Assembly: GCF_016920785.2 (NCBI RefSeq)
Contig: NW_024609846.1
Span: 90,174,570-90,238,569 of the forward strand
From: Ixodes scapularis
Lineage: Eukaryota > Arthropoda > Arachnida > Ixodida > Ixodidae
DNA length: 64,000 bases
Direction of reading: 5' to 3'
This document shows, piece by piece, positions 10,690 through 21,980 of this stretch (its first letter is position 1; every line of letters begins with the position of its first letter). A program made the position numbers and the translations under genes. The notes beneath the pieces are model-generated. The model had not been told where the DNA came from, made no database searches, and worked only from the letters and a program-made list of their open reading frames with translations.

Positions 10690-11210
10690 GAGAAACGAGA
10701 ACCGTGTGTTTCAGTTTCGGTAAATAAACTATGCCTCGCAGAAAGCTCATATTCCGTGAGCGAGCGGTTGGGATAGAACGCAAAAGTTTAAGAACATGAT
10801 GTTACCTAAATCAAAAGATCATTAAGAAGAAAAAAAATTCTCTATGAGCCCACGTTTACCTAAGCCTTATATCGTCAAAACAGAACTCAAGATTTTGGAT
10901 GCTTGTGGGATTTCTATCAGCGGAAAACACTTATCAGCAAGAAAAGAGGATAATATTTTCTTTCTTGTTGACAAGATTTTTTTTTTTTTTCTGGAAAAGA
11001 TGTTACGTGCGCCCAGAATGTCATATCTGGTTTAAACAATACTAGGCTTTGACAATACTAGGCTTATGCAGGTTACGTAATGTTCTCAAACTTTCGCGTT
11101 CTATCCCAACCGCTAGCATCACACGGTGCCTGAGCTTTCTGCGATGCACAGTTTATTCACCCGGGCCGAAAGATACGGCTCTCTGCCTAAGAAATAAAAG
11201 CTGCAACACC
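10690..11210. repeat. imperfect foldback repeat with about 120-bp arms
   Basis: The segment around 10728-10797 (AGCGGTTGGGATAGAACGC, then AAAGTTTAAGAACAT) is the inverted counterpart of 11083-11153 (ATGTTCTCAAACTTTCGCG, TTCTATCCCAACCGCT). Weaker matches extend outward to about 10690 and 11210. The spacer contains a duplicated CAATACTAGGCTT at about 11037-11064. Terminal sequence and target duplication are not resolved. Confidence 0.6.
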
Positions 11211-11793
11211 TTCCGCGGTGCGCGCGGCTTCCCGTTTGGGCGGGCACTTCCAAAGGTGTAACCGCCGCCGTACATGAACGGCGACGGCCGTCGAAGAGCA
11301 ATAATAATAATAAAAAAAGATTACGAGAGCTTATATGTTGAGTTCTGCCACAAAAAAAAAAAAGCTTCTAATGACTCATATCATAAAATGCGAATCGAGC
11401 CTCTCGCACTCCATCCTGCAACACGTGAACCGGGGGTACGAGTTCTGTCAGTCGCGCGTACCCTTCATCGAGAGATCAATTTGGCACAAAGCGGCGAAAC
11501 GTTGTCAACAAAAGAGCCTAGGAGGAATGCAACGCTTGCGCAAGCGATCGTATAGTAGCTCCCAGCCCGGTCTTCCCTGTAATTCCCGCACGCACAGTTG
11601 ATCTCCATCTCACGCCTTTAAAAGACGCTTGATATCGGGGTAGAAAGGTATGAATTCAATATTACGTGAATCGGTTGCTAGTAAGTAATTATTTTGAGAA
11701 CTATTTACAGAGAACTCAAACAGTGTCGCTGCCTAAATTATTCTTCATTCTTAAATTTTTGCATCAACTCTTGACAGTTTTGCCTGGTATTAA
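11211..11793. other. non-genic stretch
   Basis: No gene recognised. Overlapping + frames at 11274-11601 lack any motif I can name. Confidence 0.4.
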
Positions 11794-12508
11794 AGGTGTC
11801 CTGAGGAGATTTTCGAGGTCGCCTAACTAACGATAACTCACTCTGCGGGCTCTAAGCGTCCTAGAAATCCATAAATCATAACGATGCGCGGCCGCTTTCC
11901 CTACTAAAAAAGCAATCTAAGATAAAAAAATTATCTCAGGCGATGGAAGGAGCATTGTGCCGGCAGCCAGGACGGCATCTGACCAATAAAAACGCGACAT
12001 TTCGGTGAGATTGCAAACGCTGTTATTACAAAATGCGTATGCTTTTATAGATGACAGAAGCAAGTAATATTAGTCCAAAAATATTATTTTTTTTTTTCGC
12101 TGAGAAAGAACATAATATTTCAATAATCGTCTCAAAAACAGCGAACTATTTTTCCCTTTTTCGCAGAAGTGATGTGTTTGGTCATCAGCTCTCGAGCGCG
12201 CGTGCGCTGGGCTCAATCGTAGTCTGGGCTGTATGGGCCACGAACCACGCGCATTCGAGATATCACTCCGCGGTTCAAGCGGTCGGAGGCGCGAGGATCC
12301 GTCGCTCGCTATTGACTGACAGTAATCCTAGATTCGGAACATGATCCTCCCATAACGGAGATTAAATCGTTGTGTTGCGATCTTTGATTTTTTTAATAGA
12401 GAAACCGGCCGCGTATCGTCATGATTTAGGCATTTCTAAAATGCTTAGAGCCAGCAGAGTGAGTTACCGCCATATTTAGGCGATCTCAAAAACCTCCTCG
12501 GGGTACCT
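11794..12508. mobile_element. TTAA-flanked MITE with about 135-bp terminal inverted repeats
   Basis: The left end AGGTGTCCTGAGGAG and the right end, whose complement is AGGTACCCCGAGGAG, are flanked by TTAA at 11790-11793 and 12509-12512. Inverted similarity continues inward through TAACTCACTCTGC, GGCTCTAAGC and CGCGGCCG to about 11930 and 12385. TTAA fits piggyBac or Kolobok; the AG/CT termini resemble the THAP-bearing element at 2898-4884, but the termini are not the same family. No coding capacity. Confidence 0.75.
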
Positions 12509-12540
12509 TTAATATATTTAACTCAGAGTCCTTCCACGTA

Positions 12541-12963
12541 CGATGCCTGGTACGCGTCCTCGACTGGTGTGCTTAGCATGCTATCCCGTCCATACATCAA
12601 AAGTGGTTCCAAAAGGGCAACAAATGTCGTCACAGAAGCCGCCGTTTCATGCTATGGGACGTGGCGATCCTGGCGGCTAGTGCTGTAAGTCCCGGAAAAA
12701 AAAAAAAAAAAAAAACGAACGAACGCGAGTGTCGCTGTAGTCGCGGCGTCCCAACTTCTGGCTGCCTAAGCTTCCGTGACCTGCCAAGCTGGAGAGTGAC
12801 ACGCAGCGGGGCAGGCTTTTGCCGCCTCCACCAGCGCTGCTGTGACACCGCAAGGATCGTGGCCGGCGACAACACACTTTTGTGACGTCGTCAGGGGAAA
12901 ACCGAGGGACACTTTTTTTAAGACGCGGTAAACACACCAGTCGGAGACGCGTTCCCGGCACCG
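12541..12963. mobile_element. TGGTGCC-family inverted-repeat element, copy 2
   Basis: The left end GATGCCTGGTACGCGTCC, CGACTGGTGTGCTTAGC mirrors the right end AAACACACCAGTCGGAGACG, CGTTCCCGGCACC. The interior aligns with copies 3 and 4 through CGCGATCCTGGCGG-like, GTCCCAACTTCTGGCTGCC and ACACCGC-AGGATCG-like blocks. A long poly-A run lies inside at about 12698-12716. The minus frame at 12677-13153 spans it and is not a gene. Confidence 0.75.
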
Positions 12964-15129
12964 TGCTCCAGGTGACTGAACAAGGAGCACAACTCGAGAT
13001 CACAAAATATCCTAATCTACGCGAACCCCGAACAGGAAGCGCGCCGGCCTGTAAAGCGTGCTCTGCCTTTAACTCAAGTGTACCGCGGGGAAGCCACAGG
13101 GCGAAAGGAGCACCGCGGAGGTTTTCTCGATCGCACAAGCTGGACGCGAACAAATTGTTAACGAGCCAGGTATTGTAATAGTGGAATTGTTACGCTAACT
13201 ATCAATAACCAGTTTCAACCAAATTAAATGTGTTTTGTTAAATTAAGTGTGCAGTGCTACATAAAATTAAACTCGACGATGACAGTCAGTGAACAACGTG
13301 TAAGGAACGCAAATAGCTAGATTAGTAGTATACGATGCCTTTGAACACAGTAATTGTTTGATAAATTTGTGCACCTAACAATTAGAAGGGTCCAGTCTTT
13401 TTTAAGTCGTCAATTTACAAATGATTAGAACTGCTAGGAACTAGGGGTCGCTTCTTTCCACACCGACTAGGTCTGACAGTAGTTTGTCCGTTTCAACCGA
13501 TCACATTTTACTTCCCGTAGGCAAACAAATAGACTTACGCGAGCAACGCCAAATATACGGGAGCCAAATTGCTGACGCGGGTAAGACGAATGAAATGACG
13601 AGACGCGATAGCGACGGGATGCATTAAACGAATGAAAAAAAAAAAAAGTAAAGGTCCCTTGCGAAGTAGTCCCTCACTCACTTCTGCCGTCTGGTAATCT
13701 AATAATCTGATAGCTTAATTTGTGGCCCTAAATAAATCGAAATGACGACCGATTACTCTTTCTACGATACCAATCAGAATCTATATGTCGAGAGTTCCAT
13801 GCAGCATTCTCAGAGGCACAGGCGTCAAGCGGGCCCCATGTCCTTTCACGCCTAGATTTGGATTATGTTGAACTGATAATCTAGTCAAATAACCTGACGC
13901 CAATAATAACCTGACGCGAATAATAAATTTTTTTTTCGCTATTCCTAGCGATCTTTTTAACATGGAGAACTAGGTTTCTGGACCAAGTCAGTTATTATAA
14001 GAGCTATAATAACTGCCTTCATTTTATGCAATTCAAAGATTTGAGGTTGGGGGGGGGGGGGGGGGGGAGAAGAAAGTATACTACGTGACCGAGTTGGCGC
14101 GAACACGGCATTGTAGCCTTTGAGATTCGTGATACTCACGAACGCCGCATTTTATCGCCCAAGTATAGGTGCCCTGATTGAGTACGGCTCACCAATGCGT
14201 GTCCGCACTGTCGCACCCTGTCCATAACCTTGCACCTCGTCACATTCCCGTCCACCTAGACTCGTACTATTTATTTAAGCAACCACGACAAAAGGACGCC
14301 GGTAATTGGAACCAGCGAGAATACACCGTAAAGTCAAACAAATAACACTCATAACTGCTTCAAATAGTCACGGAAAGAAGAGCGCGCATAAAGTAAACCG
14401 CTTGCGTTTCTTTCTTTCGTGCGTCTTCCGTTTGGGTCTCTGGCAAGTCAAGTTGACGGGGCGAACGTGCTAACGTAATATCGCGCAAGATTGGCTAAAG
14501 ACATAGACTTTGGTTTTGTTTCTGTGCCCACGTTCACGTAGAAGGGAAACGTGGTGCTTCATAATGCACATGAAAAAGGAAGTTGACATGCCCGATTCGA
14601 GCAAAAACAAACAAACAACACGAACAATAATGAAAGAACCAACTACGACCCATCACAAAAGTAACATTTTGAACCCTCGGATGACCGAAGGTGTCAATCA
14701 TCCCAGTCGTCGAGCCCCGTCGGCGAACATTCGGCGAAATGCCTCTTCGGGGGGAAGGCAAAAAGCGAGCGTCCGTTGGCAACTCGCTCACGCGTCAGCG
14801 AAAGTGATTCTTAACGAAGCAAGACGAAACTTGCTAACGATTCCGTTTTTGCCGAGTGACGACCGTCTGCCGTTTGGGATTCGTAAACATGCTACCTTCA
14901 GTGACAACTTCCTACGGAGGCAGAACAGAAAAGACGAATGCTCGTGCATAGTATCTTTGATTGGTGCTCGAAACCCGCGAACACTTCAGGATTTTGGATG
15001 CCTTCGAACGATCCACACGAACGCCTGTACATCTAGACTGCCTTGTCGCATTAAATTGATGATACGGATATGTAAGCTACATATACCGCGAGATTCTTCG
15101 ATGTAATTCCAACGATATAAAGAAAAATT
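12964..15129. other. non-genic stretch with simple repeats
   Basis: No supportable gene. It contains a duplicated ATAACCTGACGC-type unit at about 13887-13925 and a 19-base G run at 14049-14067. The open frame at 14510-15106 is long (198 codons) but shows no motif and mixed composition, so I do not call it. Confidence 0.4.
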
Positions 15130-15960
15130 CGAACAAACGCTCCACGCACGCGCAGCAGCAGCAGCAGCAGCAACGCTCCGCGCGCTTCCTTCCGGCGCGC
15201 CCTCGCGAGCGCGCCTAAGCGCGCTCTCTCCAACGCTGCACTCACCGTCGGCCGCGTGGCCCGTAGACGTGGGCGCCCATATCTTGTGGTGGGACAGGAA
15301 CGACTTGAGCTTCTGCAGCGAGATGACGGGCGTCGCGCACGCGGTTCCGGACCCCCCCGGATGGGGCCCGGACTCCTGCAGGGCTAGCGACCCGGGACCC
15401 GCCGCGTACGCGTCGGCCGTCGCGCCTCCGCCGTCGAAGACGCGCCGGCCGCCGGGCCCCAGGTCGAGAAAGCCGCAGGCCGACAGCGTGGCAGAGAGCC
15501 CCCGGCGGGACCCCCCGGCTCCGGCGCGGGGACCCACAGCCTCGACGCGGGGCACGCGCACCGCAAACAACTCCTCCGCGCTCGGACGCCGAGCGCCGAC
15601 CGCGCGCCGCGCGCTCGCCTCTTGTTCTTTTGGGCTGCCCTGCCCCCTCGATGACGCAACGGGCACCCCTCCATTTTTGTGTTATCCGCGCGGCGCGCGC
15701 GCATTTGCATCTTTTCCCACCCACGCCTCTCCCAATCGAAGCGTGCACAGGAGGCAGCAAGAGCCGCCCTCCGGCGCTGCTGCTGCTGCTGCTCCGGCAA
15801 CCCTTTCGGGGTGAGGCTAGAGTCCAATCGATACCGCGGTCCCCCCACCACCTCCGTCCCCTCCCTCGGGGCCTCACGCACGAACACAACAAGGAGAGCG
15901 TGCCGAGTAGCTTCCCCGACAAAACAACGTCCTCTTTGCTAAGTTGGGCTCCGGCGGAAC
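15130..15960. promoter_or_regulatory. CpG-rich block (CpG-island-like)
   Basis: This segment is very rich in G, C and CpG compared with its AT-rich surroundings, with GCAGCAGCAGCAGCAGCAGC near 15160-15175 and a CTG run near 15779-15792. Such blocks often mark promoters or first exons. It contains the candidate exon on the minus strand. Confidence 0.5.
15246..15678 (-). CDS. candidate coding exon of unknown function (partial)
   Basis: On the minus strand one frame is open from a TAA just upstream of 15678 to a splice-donor-like GACG|GTGAGT at 15246/15245. Its last part reads TPVISLQKLKSFLSHHKIW, with K, F, H and I codons unusual for random GC-rich DNA and G or C in nearly all third positions (GTC ATC TCG CTG CAG AAG). 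The frame lacks an ATG (it has GTG), so the start would lie in another exon or the call is wrong. Competing frames are open on both strands because of the composition. No family was recognised; a resemblance of the KLKSFL stretch to TAFH/NHR1 starts did not hold beyond a few residues. Confidence 0.3.
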
Positions 15961-16728
15961 GCTTTTCGAGCCAAGCGACGGAGAAAAAAGTCGTCGCGGA
16001 CCGAATCTTGATTGCGGCTAGCCGTCAAGGACAAGCGGAAATGTCTGCCCTTCTGCGTCTCGAGACGTGTATCAATCATCACGCACCTCGATTTTACGCG
16101 CATTCACACGCGATAGCACCGCTTTCTAAATAATGTTGCACTTCCTTCGCCGTGCTTCGTACGATGTCACAGAGAACTCTTTTCGTAAGAGGTCACAGAG
16201 AACTCTGCAGATTCTTACGGTGCCACAGAGAGCGGAGAACTAAGATGGAGAACACGACGACTATCGAAAGCGCCCGGATTTCGACAGTTCCACGGGCTGA
16301 GATGAAAGGCGACCCAGTTTAACCAATCCCCGCCCCCCTCCCCCCCTCAAAAAGACAAAAAAACAAACAAAAAAAGTTTGTTTCGGACGATTAACCATAA
16401 AACGAGAACACATTGACCCTCATGTGCACATATTAAAAGGACAAGAGCGTTCCACTGGGTGCCGATTCGTCGCTCTTGTGAAATGTAGAGCGTTGTGTCT
16501 TGGTTAATATGGAGGAAACAAGTCTCAATCCAATCCAAGCGCGATGGTTTCCTGTTATACATTATGATGTTTAGGGGTGGCAGCATTAGACGCATAACCT
16601 CAACAACGTCAACGCAGTCAGAAAAAAAAAGAAAAGAAAAAAAACACCTTGGTTAGTTTATTATAGCTAGGGTACCATGTTGAGGGCTAGATAGCGATAA
16701 ACACCGAAAAGTAACTCCCCAGCCGGTT
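15961..16728. other. non-genic stretch
   Basis: CACAGAGAACTCT-type units recur at about 16168, 16193 and 16222, with TCGTAAGA and TCTTACG flanking the second. C-rich and A-rich runs follow at 16330-16375 and 16620-16645. No gene seen. Confidence 0.4.
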
Positions 16729-18032
16729 TTACGGAAATCGAGGAAAGCTAAAGAAAGCCGAATTAAAACTGTCCTTAAACTGGAAAATAAAAAAATAAAA
16801 CGGGGATTGTTTAAGGAAATTTTTATCTAAAGCTTTGTTTTCTCCTGATTGGAAGACAACTCCCACTGAACTCTCCGCAAAGCTGTTCTTCCCTTTCGGG
16901 AACAACACCCTTCGCGTCGGTTCTTTTTCTTCTCCGTACAGCAGTGGTCTCAAACTCATTTGAGTGTGGGGGCCAGATAGTCCACACCGGAAAGGCCGAG
17001 GGCCAACGTTACACGGGGGATGGAGAGGAAGGGAAGGGTTCAAAAGGTTTAAAAGAGAAAAGACCTCGTGCTCTATGATGTTTATAAATTCAGTTCTGCC
17101 AATGACACCTTTAGATTTGATTTGTCTGCATGTCTACTTTGTGTCCCTACCTGATGTGGTAGCAATAATCAATATGACACCACCCCGCCAACGTGCTGGC
17201 ATTTGTAATATAACAAGAGAGCAAGTAAGCTGTCGTTCCCGTTGCTCACTTCACTCGGGAATTAAGCAAGCTCAACGTATCTTTAAAAAGCAATCAGTTA
17301 ATATGGCAGTTCTTGCTTTTCTTTGAAAAAAAAAATACTTGCCTATTAATGGTGATATTTTTGAAGGCGAGAATCCCGAGCTCGTAGCTTTATCTTTGGC
17401 AGTTGCTCCTGCTGAACGACAGCTCGAGCAGACGAGATGCATTCTTTACCAAAGACTTCACGCTTGCAGCCTAGTAGTGGTATTGTTGTACATTGCAAAA
17501 AACTGGGAAGCTAAAAATAGAGCGAAACATAGGGAAAATATACGCAGATAAGTATAATCTATGTGAAAAGGTGAAAAGACCATAGCTACTTTTCGAGCGA
17601 AACTGAATCGACGAGATGAAATCACTATGGCCATTCTTAGCGCTCGAGACATGGGAACCGGGACTCGCAGCCCTCCGGGCGGCGTCCCATCGAGTCGCGG
17701 GCCGCGTGTTTCAGACCCCTGCCGTACAGGGACGTTTCCCAAGCGGTCGGGTCGTGCGCGCGTTTTCTGGAGGTTTGGACGTCCTTCGGGCCTGTCCTGG
17801 CTTCTTCAACGCATGCCCCGATCAACACCGATTTCTCGTGCCGCACCAAAAGATACGACGCCGAGAAATACCAAATTTCGACAGCGTACAGCAGAGCGCC
17901 GATGATGAAACAGTAAGGAAGTAAGCTAGGAAACTTGGTAATGGTTAAACATAACGAAAGACGGTGCACAAAAGCTGCCCACCTTCCTCTCACCTCGGCG
18001 CGTCGTCTGCTTCGTAGACGAGCACTTCCCAC
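16729..18032 (-). pseudogene. candidate reading frame interrupted by a hAT element
   Basis: Two minus-strand frames, 18032 down to 17722 and 16941 down to 16729, flank the hAT element. Removing the element and one 8-bp duplication (788 bp, not a multiple of three) joins them in one frame of about 174 codons. The first part includes a hydrophobic, membrane-like stretch YCFIIGALLYAVEIWYF followed by a charged region, and the second starts EEKEPTRRVLFPKGKNSF. Codon use is coding-like. A splice acceptor could lie near 17930 (TTTCCTAG), so the true exon may be shorter. No family was recognised, and an open frame by chance cannot be excluded. Confidence 0.35.
16942..17721. mobile_element. non-autonomous hAT element with perfect 8-bp target duplication
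   Basis: The left end CAGTGGTCTCAAACTC and the right end, whose complement is CAGGGGTCTGAAACAC, form hAT-type terminal inverted repeats. CCGTACAG is present at both 16934-16941 and 17722-17729, a perfect 8-bp duplication, the hallmark of hAT insertion. The left subterminal GGGGGCCAG and right GGGCCGCG blocks are typical of this group. Internal + frames at 16964-17326 and 17339-17551 contain no recognisable transposase. Confidence 0.92.
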
Positions 18033-18940
18033 ACTCCAGCTGGCGTGCCAACACGGTTGGAAATCGCGTCATTTCGGCAATATCAGGCGTAAATAATCGG
18101 ACTTAGATGTGAAAATGATCGTACAATGGTATACCCGATAAAAAAAGACCAACCGGGCACAATCGTACTGTCACCTACCGCGAAAATAAAATAGAAAAAT
18201 AAATACAACCTTGCACTAGTGTCATCGCGGGCTGTCGTTTCAAGGGAAGCGTGACTACGGTTGCAGTGGCTTTTGGCGAGATAGAGTTCATACTGATTTA
18301 GGCATCTAGCAACTATGTGTAGAAAATCCTGATTTAAAAAAAGTAAAAAAAAAAGAGCTTATTTAATATGAAACAACCGCGCATTTTCTTTTTTTATTAT
18401 TTCTTACTAACAACACACGTGGAAAGAATTTATTGTCTGCTAGCCTTGGTTATGAAGATCTTAGAATGCTTACATTATGGGAAATGTTTGTAGTGGTCTA
18501 TTTGTAACAAAAAAAAATACTTTTATTTATGTTTACGCGTAGGTGGCTTCCTACCTGTTTGCTCAATGCGCCATCCAGCCCCTTAGTGGAGATCAGTGGT
18601 GGGTTCGAAATGACGATAACACTTTCTGGTTGCCAGACCCCCGGCAGTGCCGGCTAGATCGGCGGCCCTCAGCCCCCTTGTCGACGCTAGCGTCACGCGT
18701 GGTCGCGTACCAAACTCTCCCACAACGTTGTATAGAAGTCTCGTGACCAGTAGCGCATTCAAAGACATTGACGAGGCCCTAATGTTTTTTCGTAATATTC
18801 CTCGATCGAGGCACAAAGGAGACACGAATGCCCAGACAGCGTTCGACTGGAGCTCGTCTGCGATAGACCTTTCGTAAAAATGCCAAAAGGCCGCGCGCAA
18901 AGTCTTGCGCGTTCCAAGAGAATGTACGGTATGGAACGAG
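18033..18940. other. non-genic stretch
   Basis: AT-rich DNA with A-runs near 18335-18355, then a moderately GC-rich part at 18540-18760 with open frames on both strands but no recognisable product. Confidence 0.4.
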
Positions 18941-19083
18941 GTTATATACGCCTTTGAGCATTTGACCACAGCGCCCTCTCGTCTATAAACGTTGAGCCAA
19001 TGCATGCCAAGCTTAACGCGATTATATACGCATTTGACCGCAGCGCCCCCTCCTGTATAGACGTTGAGCGGCTACATGCAACG
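18941..19083. repeat. diverged tandem duplication, about 75-80 bp unit
   Basis: TTATATACGC, CATTTGACC, CAGCGCCC and TATA-ACGTTGAGC recur in the same order at 18948-19006 and 19022-19083, with substitutions between units. Confidence 0.65.
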
Positions 19084-19138
19084 TTTCATCCATGACATCC
19101 CCAGCTCTTGAGTTACTACCACATCTCAGAGCCCCCTA

Positions 19139-19173
19139 CTCGTCCCGCACAGGTTCAAATCCTGTCGACTGCG
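19139..19173 (+). pseudogene. tRNA-Ser 3' fragment followed by a T-run
   Basis: The stretch CCCGCACAGGTTCAAATCC, TGTCGACTGCG matches the 3' part of eukaryotic tRNA-Ser. It has a five-base T-stem ACAGG/CCTGT (19149-19153, 19161-19165) enclosing the B-box TTCAAAT, then the acceptor strand CGACTGC plus discriminator G at 19166-19173. The matching 5' acceptor GCAGTCG and a good D-arm are not present upstream, so it is a fragment, not a gene. A T-tract at about 19181-19195 resembles a Pol III terminator. Confidence 0.6.
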
Positions 19174-19333
19174 CAAACATTTTTTTTTTTTTTTTAAGAA
19201 GACAGATGGGATGGCAATTGATGTGAGCACGGACGCCGGACAAGGCTAGACCCTAAGGAGCTTCGCCCCTAATATAGTGGGTAGACCTCGAGGCAGCCTG
19301 CTTTGAGGTCTACCCAGTATCCTTCAATCAGAG

Positions 19334-20234
19334 CAGGGATGGGCAGTATTTCAAATACAAGTATTTTAAATACGTATTTCAAATACTTTGTGTATTTGGC
19401 ATTTGTATTTAATTACAAATTGGGTAATTCATTTGACGTGTGTATTTAAATACTAAAACTTGGGTATTTCAAATACAATTGCAATTAGATACAATTTTGT
19501 GGGCGAAAATACATCCCTCAAATTTATTGTCACTGTCCAGAGAAGGAAGAAAACTACGTTCCCCACCGAATGCAGTGTCTCTCAATCAAGCACAAGCGTT
19601 TAGTAACTTTGCGATTACGGTGCTAGTCCAGGGCAAGAATAGTGACGAAATCGACGTTCACAGGCAGACTGGCTAAATAGGTGCCTGTGGCAACTTGTGA
19701 TGCTTTCCAGCCTGATATCCATCCATATTTTTGCCTGGATCATTCTATATGCGCGGGTCGTCTAGATTTTCGTAACTGGTGCGAGTTGCAACAATAAAAA
19801 AATCCCTAGCTAGTGCTGCTCGTCTTGGCCGTATCGGTTCTTTGTTGGTCTATACCAAAATGTAATTGACGAAAAAGGTTGCTTGAAGCTCTGTACTTTT
19901 TTTTATCTATTACGTCCAAGCTGATTACATTTTTTTGTGATTATATTTCTATTACGTTACTAGCGCCTCGCACACTAACTCCCGAGTGTGCGATGCAAAA
20001 TTAAAATGAGATGCCCAGAAACCCGTTGCAGGTGCCCTGAAGTCGCTGACGCAACTTTTGAGGAATGTATTTGGAAAAGTATTTGGAGGAGATCAAATAC
20101 ATTTGGTTGTATTTGTATCTTGTACTTACATGCTTTTTTGGAAACGTAATTAGATTTGTAATTAAATACATTTTTGACGAAGTATTTTGTATTTGTATTT
20201 CGATACATATTTGCATGTATTTTGCCCATCCCTG
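19334..20234. mobile_element. non-autonomous hAT element with perfect 8-bp target duplication
   Basis: The left end CAGGGATGGGCAGTATTTC and the right end GTATTTTGCCCATCCCTG are inverted repeats. AATCAGAG is repeated perfectly at 19326-19333 and 20235-20242. Both subterminal regions consist of many imperfect GTATTT/AAATAC units, a dense array of potential transposase-binding sites. The interior carries no recognisable transposase; the frames at 19440-19676 and 19975-20424 are incidental. Confidence 0.92.
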
Positions 20235-20242
20235 AATCAGAG

Positions 20243-21239
20243 CCAATCAGCACTTGGCGTCTCTCTGACGTCACCGCAACTGTTGCGCAAGAAGCAGACG
20301 ACTTGCTCTCCGCATCGCTTTTAGGTTTACCCACTAATCCTTCGAAAGGGAGCTCGGCGTTCCCTGCGCGCACTCGTTTCCTCCTCCCCCTCAAATTCTC
20401 GGCCCCTACTAGGTTTTGCGCCAAGTTGGACCGCAGCTGACACTACCAGGGAGCCAAAAGAGCGGCGATATAACTGCATCGTCGGCTTTGTCATTCCCGG
20501 CTCTACCGATCGCGGGCACAATAGGTGCCCCATAATCCTGAGCTTTTTTTTCTTTTTTTTTCTGTGCATGATCGGTTTAGCCGGTGATAGAAAACGAAGA
20601 GACTACGATGACGATGGACGTTTTCTGCTCTCTGATTGGCGGCATCGGATTGTAGCATCGGCTGCGGTCATACTTAGTATGAAACGGAGTATAATTTCTT
20701 CACGTCAAATGACTGGTGCAACTATCATCCAAACACAAAAACACCAAACAAACAAAAAATCGCCACTTAAAACAAAGAAAAAAATCTACTCCAGCGTGCA
20801 TCCAAGCGTCCCGTCAACGCTCGCACAAGATCGGACCGCCTTCAATCAGCTCCCGATCAATAAATACGCGGGTCGAACCGACCACCGGCCGCCCAGCCAA
20901 CTGGGCTCGGTTCGCGGCAATGCCCAACGAAACCATTAGACTACCCCCCCGAACGCCAACCCAAATTACCTCAAAATCATCCGAAAATCGAAATAAAAAA
21001 TAATAAAGGAGTAGACCCCGAGCCCGCAATTTGCAAATCTACAATAAAAAATTCGCCGAGGTTTGTGATATTTAAAGCAGACACCCTGCGATTCGTGCCA
21101 AAGAACGGGCCTTGGGTCTACGTATGTTCGCGTGGAGGTGGGTGTAGTCTAGCGATGGTTAAGCCGTTTCGTGAGAAGACGTCGGCGAGGCCATATGCCG
21201 CGGGCAAGCCTGTCTATGCTACCTAGCCGTTAGAGCCCG
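20243..21239. other. non-genic stretch with promoter-like motifs at its start
   Basis: A CCAAT box (GCCAATCAG at about 20242-20250) and a CRE (CTGACGTCACC at about 20266-20276) occur together next to the hAT insertion. Beyond this, only open frames without motifs and an A-rich part near 20740-20790 were seen. Confidence 0.35.
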
Positions 21240-21980
21240 GGGTGCGAGATCTAGCGTAGCCGAATGGCCCCTGCGGCATCTCCGACGGTCAGCTCTAGCG
21301 AACGACGCGAGCGTCCGAGCCAACCCGCTCCGACGCAGCGGAGGAACCCTCATCCTCCCAGCTCGATGGGAACGAACCCAACTGATCTTCAGGACGACGC
21401 GAGCGCCGAGAAACGCGCGGCATCATCCGCAATTAGCGCTTTTTCTTGCGTCTCTTTGGGATGCGGCCAAGCTCGCCGCTTTGCGGTTTGCGCGGAAAGA
21501 CGAAGAAGCAGACGACGTTGGTTGCAGACAACACAAAATCTCCGCAGCGGACGCGCTCCGCCGCCAAGCCGTCACTGGCGTCGTCGCCCGAGCACGCGCG
21601 ATGATCCAAAAACAACAATGCGAGGAGAGCGGGATTGGTTAGAGAAGGGGAAAAAAGTGAAAGCGGACGCGCGGCGGGATCTCGCGTACGCTTTATGTTT
21701 CGCCGCTTCTCCTCTTTCTTTTTTCAAATGCCTCTTTTGCCTACTTACTTGGGGAAGGCTGCTTGTCCATCATGGCGGCGCTCGTTCCGCGCACCGGCCG
21801 CGACGAGGCGCCCGCGACGCCCCCGAACCCCGAGCTCGCTCGCGGCTCTTCTCCGACCCGCCGTTCCGCCCGCGCACTGCACCCCCCTCCGCGCTCGCCA
21901 CCCCGTTCCCGCCCCGATCACGAAGAAAGGATTTCTGGTTTGGGGTCACGTGATGCTCACGTCATCCTCGACTGTTAGTT
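21240..21980 (+). promoter_or_regulatory. CpG-rich block with a possible short first exon
   Basis: This is a second CpG-rich island-like block. Near its end ATCATGGCGGC (ATG at 21772) combines a YY1-like core with a Kozak-like start and opens a Pro/Arg-rich frame of 68 codons to 21978 (MAALVPRTGRDEAP at its start). Composition alone could give this frame. It is followed by CACGTGATG and CACGTCATCC. I cannot assign a product. Confidence 0.3.

Noticed and set aside
12677..13153. 158-codon minus-strand frame
   Set aside because: It begins at a non-ATG codon and most of it lies across the inverted-repeat element at 12541-12963, including a poly-A run.
14510..15106. 198-codon open frame on the + strand
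   Set aside because: It has no recognisable motif, no splice context, an internal inverted pair and composition that drifts along its length. It is probably open by chance.
15242..15922. 227-codon minus-strand frame starting with an ATG through the CpG block
   Set aside because: It is Arg-rich as expected for random GC-rich DNA, and the competing frame ending at the same donor looks more protein-like.
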